From: Aliiroseovarius crassostreae
GTDB taxonomy: Bacteria; Pseudomonadota; Alphaproteobacteria; Rhodobacterales; Rhodobacteraceae
Direction of reading: 5' to 3'
Length of the DNA stretch: 64,000 nucleotides
Assembly: GCF_001307765.1 (NCBI RefSeq)
Contig: NZ_LKBA01000019.1
Span: 558,001 to 622,000, forward strand
The notes beneath the pieces are model-generated. The model was not told the origin of the DNA. It worked only from the letters and a program-made list of their open reading frames with translations, and ran no database searches. The translations under genes and the position numbers were made by a program. Within the stretch, counting starts at the first letter, position 1, and each line of letters begins with the position of its first letter. Below are positions 38,226-46,932 of this stretch, one piece after another.

Positions 38226-39143
38226 GTGGTCGCGGAAATTTGGGCCAGTCGTTAAGGTGGATCGCATGACGAAAGTGATGATCCAAAATGAAGAAAAGAA
38301 AGAACCATTCGCCCGAGTTCAAGGCCAAGGTTGCGCTTGAGGCGATCCGCGAAGAAATGACGTTGGCTGAGCTGTCCAAGAAGTACGGCGTCCAACATGA
38401 AACGTAATGGGCATCAATGTGGTCGGCACCGTGTACGACGGTTAATGCGTCTGATGCGTTTGGTTCCGATCTATCAGGAACCAAACGCCAGCAAGAAGCA
38501 TCCACAGCATAAGGTCTGGCCATACTTGCTGCGCAACATGGTGATTGATCGTCCGAACCAAGCCTGGTGCGCGGATATTGCTTACATACCCCCTCTCGGC
38601 AGATTTGCCCTGCAAATCGCCTGCCGGGCAATGGATGCGGCGCGGGTTTTTGTACCTTATCGCCATTATGGATTGGCACAGCCGCAAAGTGTTGAGCTGG
38701 CAGCTATCGAACAGCATGGACGCAGATTTTTGCGTGGAGGCTCTGAAAGAGGCTTTGGCCAATCACGGCACACCGGAAATCTTCAACAGTGACCAAGGCA
38801 GCCAGTTCACCAGTGGCGCATGGATCGACGTGTTGGTGGACGCAAAGATAAAGATCAGCATGGATGGGAAAGGCGCTTGGCGTAACAACCGGATGATCGA
38901 GCGACTGTGGCGCTCGTTGAAGTACGAATGCGTCTATCTGAATGCCTTTGAGACAGGCTCAGAAATGCGCACCGGGATCGGCAAGTGGCTGAGCTACTAT
39001 AATTCCGAACGCCCGCACTCGACACACAGCTTATTGACCCCCGATGAAGCCTATGCAAGCAAAACACAGCCGATGAAAATAGCAGCCTAATGAACCCCTG
39101 ATCCACCTTAAACCGGCTGCAAACTGGTCTAAAATTTAGGACA
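38226..39143 (+). mobile_element. IS3-family element with deleted, frameshifted transposase
   Basis: Imperfect inverted ends share TTAAGGTGGATC on the left and GATCCACCTTAA on the right. OrfA starts at 38288 ([20 protein letters not shown]) and breaks off after GVQHET. OrfB resumes in its middle (GHQCGRHRVRRLMRLMRLVP, DRPNQAWCADIAYIP), is frameshifted by palindromic insert P3, then continues MRRGFLYLIAIMDWHSRKVL ... EIFNSDQGSQFTSGAWID to the stop at 39090. Transposase is non-functional. Confidence 0.87.
38592..38634 (+). repeat. palindromic mini-insert P3 in IS3 transposase
   Basis: A 43-nt insert between the codons for DIAYIP and MRRGFLYL. It starts CCTCTCGGCAG and ends CCTGCCGGGCAATGG. The inner stem is ATTTGC/GCAAAT with a CCT loop; the outer stem is CGGCAG/CTGCCG with a CGC bulge. 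43 nt gives a +1 frameshift. It is in the same orientation as the transposase. Confidence 0.9.
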
Positions 39144-39469
39144 ACCTCTTTGCTCTTTGTTAACAGAACCCCCGGCAGTAGTTGAACTTGGCAATGCCTA
39201 CCAAAACTGACAGCAGAAAAGTTCGATCTTGGGCATTAACCAAGCAAAATCGAACTGTAGGACTAGGGTCATTAACCTTTGAATGAGCGCTCATACAGTC
39301 TGACTTGAGGCCAAAGTCTTCGCGGACATTGCCCCAAAGCCCCCTAAAACTTCCTATTTTTCTACGGAACTTTTAAACTAGGAAGTACTGCATCAAGCTA
39401 AGCACTTAATTTTAAATGATTTCCACACACATGGTCGTTCGCGCGGCATAGTTTGATAGGTATAATGAC
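39144..39469. other. intergenic region without a supportable gene
   Basis: AT-rich sequence between the IS3 right end and the DUF455 fragment. I see an 8-bp inverted pair (ACTTCCTA / TAGGAAGT around 39350-39390) and no credible reading frame. Confidence 0.6.
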
Positions 39470-39655
39470 GTCCTCTGTGGCCGCCATGATCTTGATCCCA
39501 AAAACACGTTTCACGGGTTGGTCCGCCGTTACTTCCATGGCGCGCTCAAACCACCTTTCAACGAAGAGAAGCGGGCCGAAGCCGGCTTGCCCCCCGACTT
39601 CTACTGGCCGCTTGCCGAAGAGACACCGAAACGTGCAGGGGGCACGCCCCCATAA
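39470..39655 (+). pseudogene. C-terminal fragment of a DUF455 ferritin-like protein
   Basis: The frame ending in TAA at 39653-39655 encodes LCGRHDLDPKNTFHGLVRRY, then FHGALKPPFNEEKRAEAGLP and PDFYWPLAEETPKRAGGTPP. The LKPPFN...AGLP.DFY.PLA pattern is, from memory, typical of the C-terminus of DUF455 ferritin-like proteins. The upstream two thirds are missing; sequence similarity is lost near 39465, close to the IS3 element. It precedes the M23 peptidase gene. Confidence 0.6.
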
Positions 39656-39801
39656 CCACAGACCCACCCGGGATCGGATCGGCGGCATCCTGCCCGGATT
39701 GCGACATAACTGCCTTGGGGGGCAAAATTTCTTGCACCAACGCCGGTCGCACGGTAATCCCTTTCCGAACATTTAACGGGCCACGCGAAAAAGGTCCGAA
39801 A

Positions 39802-41163
39802 ATGCCGGGGAATGGGAAGCCTCAACCGGGGCGAAAAGCGAGGTCTGTCTTGAAGACACGTCTGATCGACAAAATGAATCACGGGCTGGAGCGTTTCTTT
39901 CCGGAGCAGCGCCTGTTCCTGCGATCGGATGATGGCACCCGGTTTATTCGCCTGACCCCCATGACCCAGCTGATCGGCTGGACCGGCTCAACCCTGTTTG
40001 TCGCATGGTCCATTATCGCCACCGCCGTGTTCCTGATGGACAGTATCGGTTCGGGCAACCTGCGCGATCAGGCCGAACGCGACAAGCAGCTTTATGAAAA
40101 GCGCCTGCAAAGCCTGTCAGCCGAACGTGACACCCGGGCGGAAGAGGCCGCGGCAGCCCAGGCACGTTTCAGCGAGGCGCTCACGGAAATCTCGGACATG
40201 CAAAGCGAGCTTCTGGCCTCGGAAGAACGCCTGCGCGAACTGGAAACCGGTATTGGCGTCATCCAGGGCACCCTGCGCCGCACCCTGAGCGAACGGGATG
40301 ATGCGCGCGACAGCCTCGAAGCAATGATTGCCGAGAAAGCCGGTGAAGAACAAAAGGCCTCACCGCTTCCGAAACAGGCGCGTGACACCCTGACATTCCT
40401 GACAGCCGCCCTCGAAAACACCGCGGTCGAACGGGATCTGCTGGCAGAGCAATCCCTTGAAGCGCAGCAATACGCTCAGGAAATGTTCTATGAAAGCCGT
40501 CTGCGCGACGAGCGCAACGACCAGATTTTCCGCCAGCTTGAAGATGCGGTCTCGGTCTCGATGGAACCGATGGACAAGATGTTCCGCCAATCCGGCATGT
40601 CAGTGGATCAAATCCTGAGCCAGATCAAACGTGGCTATTCCGGCCAAGGTGGGCCAATGACGCCGCTGATCCTCTCGACCCGTGGCGGCGAACCCGATGC
40701 CGATGCCACGCGCGCCAACGAGATCCTGAGCCGGCTGGATCAGATGAACCTTTACCGCATTGCGGCACAGAAAATGCCCTTCGACATGCCGGTGAAATCC
40801 GGTTTCCGCTTCACCTCCGGGTTTGGGCGGCGCTGGGGACGCATGCATAATGGCACCGATTTTGCAGCCCCGATCGGCACACCGATCTATGCACCGGCCG
40901 ATGGGGTCGTCACCTTTGCCGGCTGGAGCTCGGGATATGGCCGTCTGGTCAAGATCCAGCATGAGTTCGGAATTGAAACCAGATATGCGCATCAATCTGC
41001 CATTCGGGTGAAAAAGGGCCAAAGGGTATCGCGCGGCGACAGAATCGGTGATATTGGAAACTCTGGGCGGTCCACCGGACCACATCTGCACTACGAAGTG
41101 CGAGTCGGCGGCAAGCCCATCAACCCGATGATCTACATCAAGGCAGGACGAGATGTTTTCTAA
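39802..41163 (+). CDS. M23 family murein endopeptidase, membrane-anchored, coiled coil
   Basis: A 453-residue LytM/DipM-like protein. One transmembrane segment lies around residues 55-78 (GWTGSTLFVAWSIIATAVFL). A long coiled coil follows (residues about 85-240, rich in Glu, Arg and Leu heptads). The C-terminal peptidase domain has zinc-site motifs HNGTDFAAPIGTPIYA (HxxxD) and GPHLHYEVRVGG (HxH). It cleaves peptidoglycan cross-links, or activates amidases if degenerate; key residues are present. The bactofilin gene begins inside its last codons, a known pairing in which the peptidase and a cytoskeletal bactofilin control cell shape. Confidence 0.92.
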   Translation: MPGNGKPQPGRKARSVLKTRLIDKMNHGLERFFPEQRLFLRSDDGTRFIRLTPMTQLIGWTGSTLFVAWSIIATAVFLMDSIGSGNLRDQAERDKQLYEKRLQSLSAERDTRAEEAAAAQARFSEALTEISDMQSELLASEERLRELETGIGVIQGTLRRTLSERDDARDSLEAMIAEKAGEEQKASPLPKQARDTLTFLTAALENTAVERDLLAEQSLEAQQYAQEMFYESRLRDERNDQIFRQLEDAVSVSMEPMDKMFRQSGMSVDQILSQIKRGYSGQGGPMTPLILSTRGGEPDADATRANEILSRLDQMNLYRIAAQKMPFDMPVKSGFRFTSGFGRRWGRMHNGTDFAAPIGTPIYAPADGVVTFAGWSSGYGRLVKIQHEFGIETRYAHQSAIRVKKGQRVSRGDRIGDIGNSGRSTGPHLHYEVRVGGKPINPMIYIKAGRDVF

Positions 41164-41656
41164 ATCCAGGATCAATGAACCGGGCCCCAAGGCCGGCGAC
41201 ACCGACGCAAAAGCAGCCGCCCCCGAAAAGCCCGCCATTCCGACCCCTGCAGCCCCTCCGGCCGCAGCCCCCAAGGCAAAACCGCCTGCATCCACCCTGT
41301 CCTCGGACATCGTCATCAAGGGTGACGTCCGCTCGACCGGCGATATCATTATCGAAGGCACCGTCGAAGGGGATATTCGCGCCCATCAGCTGACGGTTGG
41401 CGAAGGTGCCACGGTCAAGGGCGAAGTGGTTGGTGACGATGTGGTCATCAATGGCCGGATCATCGGCCGCCTGCGCGGGTTGAAAGTGCGCCTGACCTCG
41501 ACCGCACGTGTCGAAGGCGACATTATTCACAAGACCATCGCCATCGAAAGCGGCGCGCATTTCGAGGGATCCGTGCAGCGTCAGGATGATCCGCTGTCCA
41601 AAGGCGCCAAGCCGATCCCATCGGCCCCTGTGGCCCCGGCGGCTCCGAAAGAATAA
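41153..41656 (+). CDS. bactofilin family cytoskeletal protein
   Basis: A 167-residue protein. The proline/alanine-rich N-terminal tail (about 1-48) precedes a bactofilin core of short beta-helix repeats (SDIVIKGDVRSTGDIIIEGT, VEGDIRAHQLTVGEGATVKG, LTSTARVEGDIIHKTIAIES), then a short Pro/Ala-rich tail. Bactofilins polymerise without nucleotides and localise cell-wall enzymes. The ATG overlaps the end of the M23 gene by 11 nt. Confidence 0.93.
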   Translation: MFSKSRINEPGPKAGDTDAKAAAPEKPAIPTPAAPPAAAPKAKPPASTLSSDIVIKGDVRSTGDIIIEGTVEGDIRAHQLTVGEGATVKGEVVGDDVVINGRIIGRLRGLKVRLTSTARVEGDIIHKTIAIESGAHFEGSVQRQDDPLSKGAKPIPSAPVAPAAPKE

Positions 41657-41675
41657 GAGCGCTCTACACATGTAG

Positions 41676-41699
41676 AAAGGCCGCCCCGGGGCGGCCTTT
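41676..41699 (+). terminator. Rho-independent terminator after bactofilin
   Basis: A 12-bp perfect stem, AAAGGCCGCCCC / GGGGCGGCCTTT, with essentially no loop, 20 bp after the bactofilin stop. Confidence 0.8.
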
Positions 41700-41775
41700 G
41701 GCGTTGCAGGCAGATGCCTTTTCTTAAAGCCTTGCCAGATATTGTTGGATCACAGCAATACCTGGAAACGCCCCC

Positions 41776-42564
41776 TCAGCCCTCAAAACTCATGGTGCGA
41801 CGGTAAAGATGCCAGGTGGCATGGCCCAGCACCGGCAGCGCGATGAAGAGTCCAAAAAACAGCGGCAGCATCCCCAGCAGTGTGACCACCGTCACGATCC
41901 CTCCCCAAAAAACCATCGGCACAAGGTTTTGCATGACCGCCTGAAAAGAGTGAATCATCGCCGAGATAAAATCCATTTCACGGTCCAGCAACATCGGCAG
42001 GCTGCACACGGTGATCGAGAACGCCACAAAGGCCATGGCGCCCCCCACCAGCGTTCCCACCGCCAGCATGGAAATCCCGTTTCGGTTCAGCAGCGCGTCC
42101 TGCCAGTTCGAAGTGATATTGGTCATGGGCTGCAACCCCATGAACAGCATGAACACAATATGCGCGACAAAGATCCAGAACAGGAACCCCATGATCAGCA
42201 CCATGGCAATCGACGGAAATTGCCTGTCTTTCTGGTTGACGACAGACCCGAGGATCTGGGCCCAATCCAGCTCGTCCCCCTGCTCCAACCGGCGGCTGAC
42301 CTCGTAAAGCCCAACCGCGAGAAACGGCGCGAGGAAGGGAAATCCGAACGCGACGGGGATGATCCAGTAGCTTTGCCCCATCACCTCAAACTCAAGATAA
42401 AGAACAATTCCACCCAGCACATAAAACAGCGCAAAGAAAAGACCAAAGGCCGGGGCACGCCTGAAATCGGTCCAACCATTCCTGAGCGCCGCCATCACGT
42501 CAGAGATTGTGATCTGGTTAATCGTTGGGGGCGCAGAAGCCTCCAGTTCCGTTGCATCCGTCAT
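41776..42564 (-). CDS. DUF2189 domain inner-membrane protein
   Basis: A 262-residue protein with six hydrophobic segments. The N-terminal pattern (SDVMAALRNGWTDFRRAPAF, FGLFFALFYVLGG) and ALPVLGHATWHLYRR near the C-terminus are typical of DUF2189 integral membrane proteins, whose function is unknown. I use the ATG at 42564, which has GGGAGAAAG upstream; the open frame before it is not family-like. Confidence 0.88.
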   Translation of the reverse strand: MTDATELEASAPPTINQITISDVMAALRNGWTDFRRAPAFGLFFALFYVLGGIVLYLEFEVMGQSYWIIPVAFGFPFLAPFLAVGLYEVSRRLEQGDELDWAQILGSVVNQKDRQFPSIAMVLIMGFLFWIFVAHIVFMLFMGLQPMTNITSNWQDALLNRNGISMLAVGTLVGGAMAFVAFSITVCSLPMLLDREMDFISAMIHSFQAVMQNLVPMVFWGGIVTVVTLLGMLPLFFGLFIALPVLGHATWHLYRRTMSFEG

Positions 42565-42671
42565 TCTTTCTCCCTGCGTTTTTTCTTTATCTCGCGCGTG
42601 GTTACGAGTGTTACGAGGGAATGGCGTTCCGTCAAGTTCCTGAACATGTGAATTTGTTGCAATGGATATAA

Positions 42672-42718
42672 AAAAAGGGGCCGCGAGGGCCAGCCCCTGA
42701 CGGTATATGTTGAAAATG
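42672..42718. repeat. left inverted repeat bounding the SWIM gene
   Basis: Contains GGGGCC...AGCCCCTGACGGTATATG and TTGAAAATG. An inverted imperfect copy lies at 43304-43347 on the other side of the SWIM gene. The core AGCCCCTGACGGTA is identical in both. Confidence 0.65.
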
Positions 42719-42741
42719 CGGCCGCTGTTGGCCGCATTTTT
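42713..42741. terminator. terminator hairpin between DUF2189 and SWIM genes
   Basis: AAAATGCGGCC, GCTGTT loop, GGCCGCATTTTT: an 11-bp stem with A-tract and T-tract flanks that can work in both directions. On the minus strand it follows the SWIM gene stop. Confidence 0.85.
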
Positions 42742-42767
42742 GCTTAGCAGGCTAAATGAATGTCTAA

Positions 42768-43265
42768 TCAATCATCGAGAACGCGGCCAAGAGCCTTCTT
42801 CGCAGCCGTTACGCTCTTCTTCAGAGTAGCCATTTTCAGTTCGATGGCCGATAGATCATTCATTGCCTTCTCGACATCGGTTCCGCTCAAGAGAGTCGGC
42901 ATGCGAGCAATGCTCTCGACATCACCTCCTGTGACACCTCCATCGCGGCCCTGGAGGATACCAAGGCGGTGTTTACAAGCTGTCCGCTTCTGCCCTGCGG
43001 GACAAGTGCAAGTGCACGTTAGATTTGTTCCTTCTCGAACAACGCTCACGTGGTAGATTTCCCCGGTGGATGATGAAGCTACTTCAAAAGAAAACTGTTC
43101 TGCCATCAATTCTTCCTTGCCTAATAGTTTGCTGAATAGAGATAGCTCATTTCGCCCGAGAGGAGAAAGCTTCTTCTGTAGTTCACTCGGCCGGCCATCG
43201 AAAAAATCTTCGAGACATCCTTTGGAAAGCCTTGCCTTTGGAAGCCGACTAAGTGCTTGTTTCAT
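42768..43265 (-). CDS. SWIM zinc-finger protein
   Basis: A 165-residue protein with a central SWIM motif, CTCTCPAGQKRTACKH (CxC...CxH, residues about 84-99), a small zinc finger that binds DNA or protein. A C-terminal helical coiled coil follows (AMNDLSAIELKMATLKKSVT). The ordinary partners of SWIM domains (SNF2 helicase) are absent. Codon use is less GC-rich than that of prfB or the DUF2189 gene, and the gene is bracketed by inverted repeats, which suggests it was inserted here. No good Shine-Dalgarno site is seen. Confidence 0.75.
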   Translation of the reverse strand: MKQALSRLPKARLSKGCLEDFFDGRPSELQKKLSPLGRNELSLFSKLLGKEELMAEQFSFEVASSSTGEIYHVSVVREGTNLTCTCTCPAGQKRTACKHRLGILQGRDGGVTGGDVESIARMPTLLSGTDVEKAMNDLSAIELKMATLKKSVTAAKKALGRVLDD

Positions 43266-43273
43266 TGAAAGAA

Positions 43274-43294
43274 GCTGGCCGAGAAATGGCCAGC
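43274..43294 (-). terminator. possible prfB terminator
   Basis: GCTGGCC / GGCCAGC stem with a 7-nt loop, followed on the minus strand by TTCTTTC. It lies about 75 bp after the prfB stop and just before the SWIM gene start. Confidence 0.55.
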
Positions 43295-43303
43295 CGAATA
43301 TTT

Positions 43304-43347
43304 TATCAACATTTACCGTCAGGGGCTGGGCCGCGAGGGCCCCCTTT
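43304..43347. repeat. right inverted repeat bounding the SWIM gene
   Basis: TATCAACATTTACCGTCAGG, then GGCTGGGCCGCGAGGGCCCC: the inverted, imperfect counterpart of 42672-42718. Confidence 0.65.
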
Positions 43348-43367
43348 GCAAAGATCCGCCACCCCGA

Positions 43368-44495
43368 TCAGTCGGTAGCGTTCGCTTCGGCACGAGATTT
43401 CCCCGCAACGTCCTGGGCCAGAACAGCGGCCATGAAGGCATCCAGATCCCCATCCAGAACCCCTTTCGTGTCCGAGGTTTCGTGGCCGGTGCGCAGGTCT
43501 TTGACCATCTGATAGGGCTGCAGGACATAGGAACGGATCTGGTTGCCCCATCCCGCGTCCCCTTTGTTTTCATGCGCTTCGTTGATGGCAGCGTTCCGCC
43601 GGTCCAGTTCCATCTGATAAAGGCGCGATTTCAGCGCCTTCATGGCAATGTCCCGGTTCTGGTGCTGGGATTTTTCCGAACTGGTGGTCACGATCCCCGT
43701 CGGGATGTGGGTGATCCGCACCGCCGAATCCGTGGTGTTCACGTGCTGCCCCCCCGCACCGGATGAGCGGTAGGTGTCGATGCGAATGTCAGAGGGGTTG
43801 ACCTCAATCTCGATATTGTCATCCACCACGGGATAGACCCAGACCGAGCTGAAGGACGTATGACGTTTCGCAGCTGAATCGTAGGGCGAAATCCGAACCA
43901 GGCGGTGCACACCGCTTTCCGATTTCAGCCAGCCATAGGCATTGTGGCCGGAAATCTTGTAGGCGGCGGACTTGATCCCGGCTTCATCGCCCGCACTTTC
44001 CGATTGCAGTTCGACCTTGTAACCATGCGCTTCGGCCCAGCGGACATACATACGCGCCAGCATCGACGCCCAGTCGCAGCTTTCCGTGCCGCCAGCACCT
44101 GCATTGATCTCAAGAAACGTATCGTTGCCGTCAGCTTCACCATCCAGAAGCGCCTCAAGCTCAGCCGCAGCAGCCTTTTCGACCAGCGCCCGCAGACCGG
44201 CTTCTGCCTCTGAGACAACCTCGTCATCCTCTTCCATTTCGCCCAGTTCAATCAGGTCAATATTGTCCTGCATGTCCTGCGCCATGGATTTATAGCTGTT
44301 CACCGCATCCAGAAGCGTCTGACGGTCCCGCATCAGTTTCTGCGCCCGCTCCGGATCGTTCCACAGGTCGGGATCTTCGGTCATCGCATTGAACTCTTCC
44401 AGCCGGTGCTCTGCTGTTTCCCAGCCGATCCGCTCGCGCAGGAGGGCCAGAGATTTCTCGATGGCATCTACGTTTTTCTGAGCTTCTGCCCGCAT
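43368..44495 (-). CDS. prfB: peptide chain release factor 2
   Basis: RF2 recognises UGA and UAA stop codons and triggers hydrolysis of peptidyl-tRNA. The 375-residue product has the PCRF domain, the [11 protein letters not shown] block and the catalytic GGQ loop ([18 protein letters not shown]). The stop-codon recognition tripeptide reads SPY ([15 protein letters not shown]) instead of the usual SPF. There is no internal UGA frameshift site; the ATG at 44495 has AGAGGA eight bases upstream. Confidence 0.96.
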   Translation of the reverse strand: MRAEAQKNVDAIEKSLALLRERIGWETAEHRLEEFNAMTEDPDLWNDPERAQKLMRDRQTLLDAVNSYKSMAQDMQDNIDLIELGEMEEDDEVVSEAEAGLRALVEKAAAAELEALLDGEADGNDTFLEINAGAGGTESCDWASMLARMYVRWAEAHGYKVELQSESAGDEAGIKSAAYKISGHNAYGWLKSESGVHRLVRISPYDSAAKRHTSFSSVWVYPVVDDNIEIEVNPSDIRIDTYRSSGAGGQHVNTTDSAVRITHIPTGIVTTSSEKSQHQNRDIAMKALKSRLYQMELDRRNAAINEAHENKGDAGWGNQIRSYVLQPYQMVKDLRTGHETSDTKGVLDGDLDAFMAAVLAQDVAGKSRAEANATD

Positions 44496-44653
44496 GGGTT
44501 CATCCTCTGTTTCAATTCCGTTCCCCGCAATAGCAATCAGCGGGGCGTTGGGCAAGTTGTGATCCGGGGAAGGATCAGGGGAAGGATGGAATATTTCATC
44601 CGGTGTTTGAGCGGCGCGGGCGCGAGAGGGGCCCTGCCCCTTGCACTGCGTGC

Positions 44654-45802
44654 TCACCCCGGGATATTTCTGTCCAGAAAATGAGAAGGCCCGGGCAGCG
44701 CGCGGCCATTGTGAAAGAGATGCAGCTTTTGCGGCTGGATTGAAAGCGACACCCGCCGAGAGCGCAGCCCTGTGTGATCACCGGGCAGTTTGGCGACGAT
44801 CTTGGGCGTATCGGCGTTTTCTATGGCGAGATGGACATGGCTGACATCCCCAAGAGCTTCGACCCGCTCCACCGAGGCGCTCAGAAGGTCGGGTTCGGGA
44901 GACAGGGCGATATGTTCAGGACGCACGCCAAGTGTCACGAAGGCGCCTTCCAGATCCGGGCTGGAGGGCATAGGGGCGCGCACCGCACCGCCCCCGGCAA
45001 GTGTGACCTCGGTGTCTGCCCCTGTCCGGCTGATCTGCGCAGGCAGCATGTTCATCTCGGGACTGCCGATGAACTGCGCCACAAACTCGGTTTGCGGGTG
45101 GTCATAAAGCTCCATCGGTGTCCCGATCTGAGCAATCCCCTGATCAGAAAGCACTGCAATCCGGTCCGCCAGTGTCATGGCTTCGATCTGGTCATGGGTC
45201 ACATAAATCATCGTGCTCTCGGGCATCTCGGCCTTGAGTCGGGCAATTTCGCTCCGCATGGAGACCCGAAGCGATGCATCGAGATTGGAAAGTGGTTCGT
45301 CAAACAGGTAAAGTTTCGGATCGCGCACCATTGCGCGGCCAATTGCAACCCGCTGCTGCTGGCCACCGGACAATGTTCTGGGCAGGCGATCCAGATATGG
45401 CGAGAGGCGCAGGCGCTCGGCGATCCCATGGACCTTGGCCTTGATTTCGGGCTTTGGGTACCTGGCGATTTTGAGCGCATAGGCCATGTTATCAAACACG
45501 CTCATATGCGGATAAAGCGCATAGTTCTGAAACACCATGGCCACTCTGCGGGCGTTGGGCGCAACGCAGCCCACCTCCTTGCCCGCGATATGGATGTCAC
45601 CATGGGTGGGCTTTTCCAGACCGGCAATGAGGCGCAAAAGCGTGGACTTACCGCAGCCCGATGGGCCGACCACCACAAGCAGTTCCCCCCGGCGCAGCTC
45701 AAGATCCAGATTGCGCAGCACGCTGACGGATCCGAAGGATTTTGAAAGGCCCGAAATTTTCAGCCCGATCTGTTCATGTTCCCTGCCCTGCATGTTGGTC
45801 AT
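44654..45802 (-). CDS. aglK: alpha-glucoside ABC transporter, ATP-binding protein AglK
   Basis: A MalK/UgpC-type ATPase, 382 residues. Walker A is [16 protein letters not shown], the Q-loop is [11 protein letters not shown], the signature is [16 protein letters not shown], Walker B is [13 protein letters not shown] and the H-loop is [16 protein letters not shown]-terminal TOBE/OB regulatory domain follows ([13 protein letters not shown]). The start overlaps the aglG stop (ATGA). Last gene of aglE-F-G-K. Confidence 0.92.
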   Translation of the reverse strand: MTNMQGREHEQIGLKISGLSKSFGSVSVLRNLDLELRRGELLVVVGPSGCGKSTLLRLIAGLEKPTHGDIHIAGKEVGCVAPNARRVAMVFQNYALYPHMSVFDNMAYALKIARYPKPEIKAKVHGIAERLRLSPYLDRLPRTLSGGQQQRVAIGRAMVRDPKLYLFDEPLSNLDASLRVSMRSEIARLKAEMPESTMIYVTHDQIEAMTLADRIAVLSDQGIAQIGTPMELYDHPQTEFVAQFIGSPEMNMLPAQISRTGADTEVTLAGGGAVRAPMPSSPDLEGAFVTLGVRPEHIALSPEPDLLSASVERVEALGDVSHVHLAIENADTPKIVAKLPGDHTGLRSRRVSLSIQPQKLHLFHNGRALPGPSHFLDRNIPG

Positions 45803-46932
45803 TCTCTTGCCGCCGCCCCGCTCAGAAGGCCGTGAATGAAACAACGTTGCAAGACGAAAAAGACCAAAAGCGGCACGATCATCGAGACGAAAGCGGAGGC
45901 GGCCAGCAATTCCCATTCGCCGCCATGTGTCCCCATCATCTCAACGATCCGGCCCGTCATCACAAGATGCTCCTCTCCCGCACCCAAAAACACGCGGGCC
46001 ACCAAAAGATCGTTCCAGACCCAGAGGAACTGAAAGATCGACAGGCCTGCCAGCGCGGGGAATATCAGCGGCAGGACTATCGTGTGAAAAATCCGCAATT
46101 CCCCCGCCCCATCAAGGCGCGCGGCTTCGATCAGCTCGGCCGGCAGCCGTGCCATCGCGGCGCGCAGCAGAAAGATGGCGAAGGGCAGGCCAAACCCGGT
46201 ATGGGCCAGCCAGATCCCCGGATAGGATTTCCCCAGACCCGATTGATTGTAAAGGGACAGAAGCGGGATGAACGCGACCTGAAGCGGCACCACCAGCAAC
46301 CCGACAATGCTGGCCAGAAGAAGTGGCCGACCGGGCAACTCCATCCAGGTCAGCGCATAGGCCGCAAATGCGGCAATCAGCACGGGCAAAATGGTGGATG
46401 GCAGCGTGACGGTGAGCGTATTGACAAAACTTTGCCCCATGCCTTCGGCGCGCAGCACCTTGAGATAGTTTTGTGCCGTGAATTGCGGCGGGGTTACGAC
46501 CACGACAAAGATCCGCTGCGGCTTCAATCCCTCCGGCCGTTCCGGGTAGGTGATGACAAAATCACCGCTCTCCTCAACCCGGACCTGATACCCGGAGCGA
46601 TGGAAAGCCACCTGCCCGGCGCGCATGGCCGACGGGGCCGCGGCGATCAGGCCGAACCGCAGCACCCTGCCCTGCTTTCCATTGAGGAGATTGCCCGTCA
46701 GCACCCAGTCCTCCCCCTGTCGGATCGCCCCCTCTGGCGCAGGTGCGCGCAGTTTCAGGACCTGTTCAGAAGGCTGCAGCGCCGTCCACCACCCGCTTGC
46801 CGATACCGCATCCCGATCCCGAAATGAGCTGACCAGCAGCCCGAGTGTCGGCATGATCCACAAAAGGACCAGCAGAACCGCGACAGAATTTGCGACCCAA
46901 CGCAGGGGAGTATGATGCGACACACCTCTCAT
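45799..46932 (-). CDS. aglG: alpha-glucoside ABC transporter, permease AglG
   Basis: A MalG-type permease, 377 residues. A first transmembrane helix (residues about 13-33) is followed by a periplasmic domain of about 140 residues typical of AglG. Five more helices carry the EAA loop ELIEAARLDGAGELRIFHTI, which contacts the ATPase. It overlaps aglF by one base and aglK by four. Confidence 0.92.
   Translation of the reverse strand: MRGVSHHTPLRWVANSVAVLLVLLWIMPTLGLLVSSFRDRDAVSASGWWTALQPSEQVLKLRAPAPEGAIRQGEDWVLTGNLLNGKQGRVLRFGLIAAAPSAMRAGQVAFHRSGYQVRVEESGDFVITYPERPEGLKPQRIFVVVVTPPQFTAQNYLKVLRAEGMGQSFVNTLTVTLPSTILPVLIAAFAAYALTWMELPGRPLLLASIVGLLVVPLQVAFIPLLSLYNQSGLGKSYPGIWLAHTGFGLPFAIFLLRAAMARLPAELIEAARLDGAGELRIFHTIVLPLIFPALAGLSIFQFLWVWNDLLVARVFLGAGEEHLVMTGRIVEMMGTHGGEWELLAASAFVSMIVPLLVFFVLQRCFIHGLLSGAAARE

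Noticed and set aside
39398-39772. 124-codon minus-strand frame
   Set aside because: It is antisense to the DUF455 tail, which has family-like residues on the plus strand.
41809-42651. 280-codon plus-strand frame rich in His, Arg and Gln
   Set aside because: Composition typical of an antisense shadow. The minus strand encodes the six-helix DUF2189 protein.
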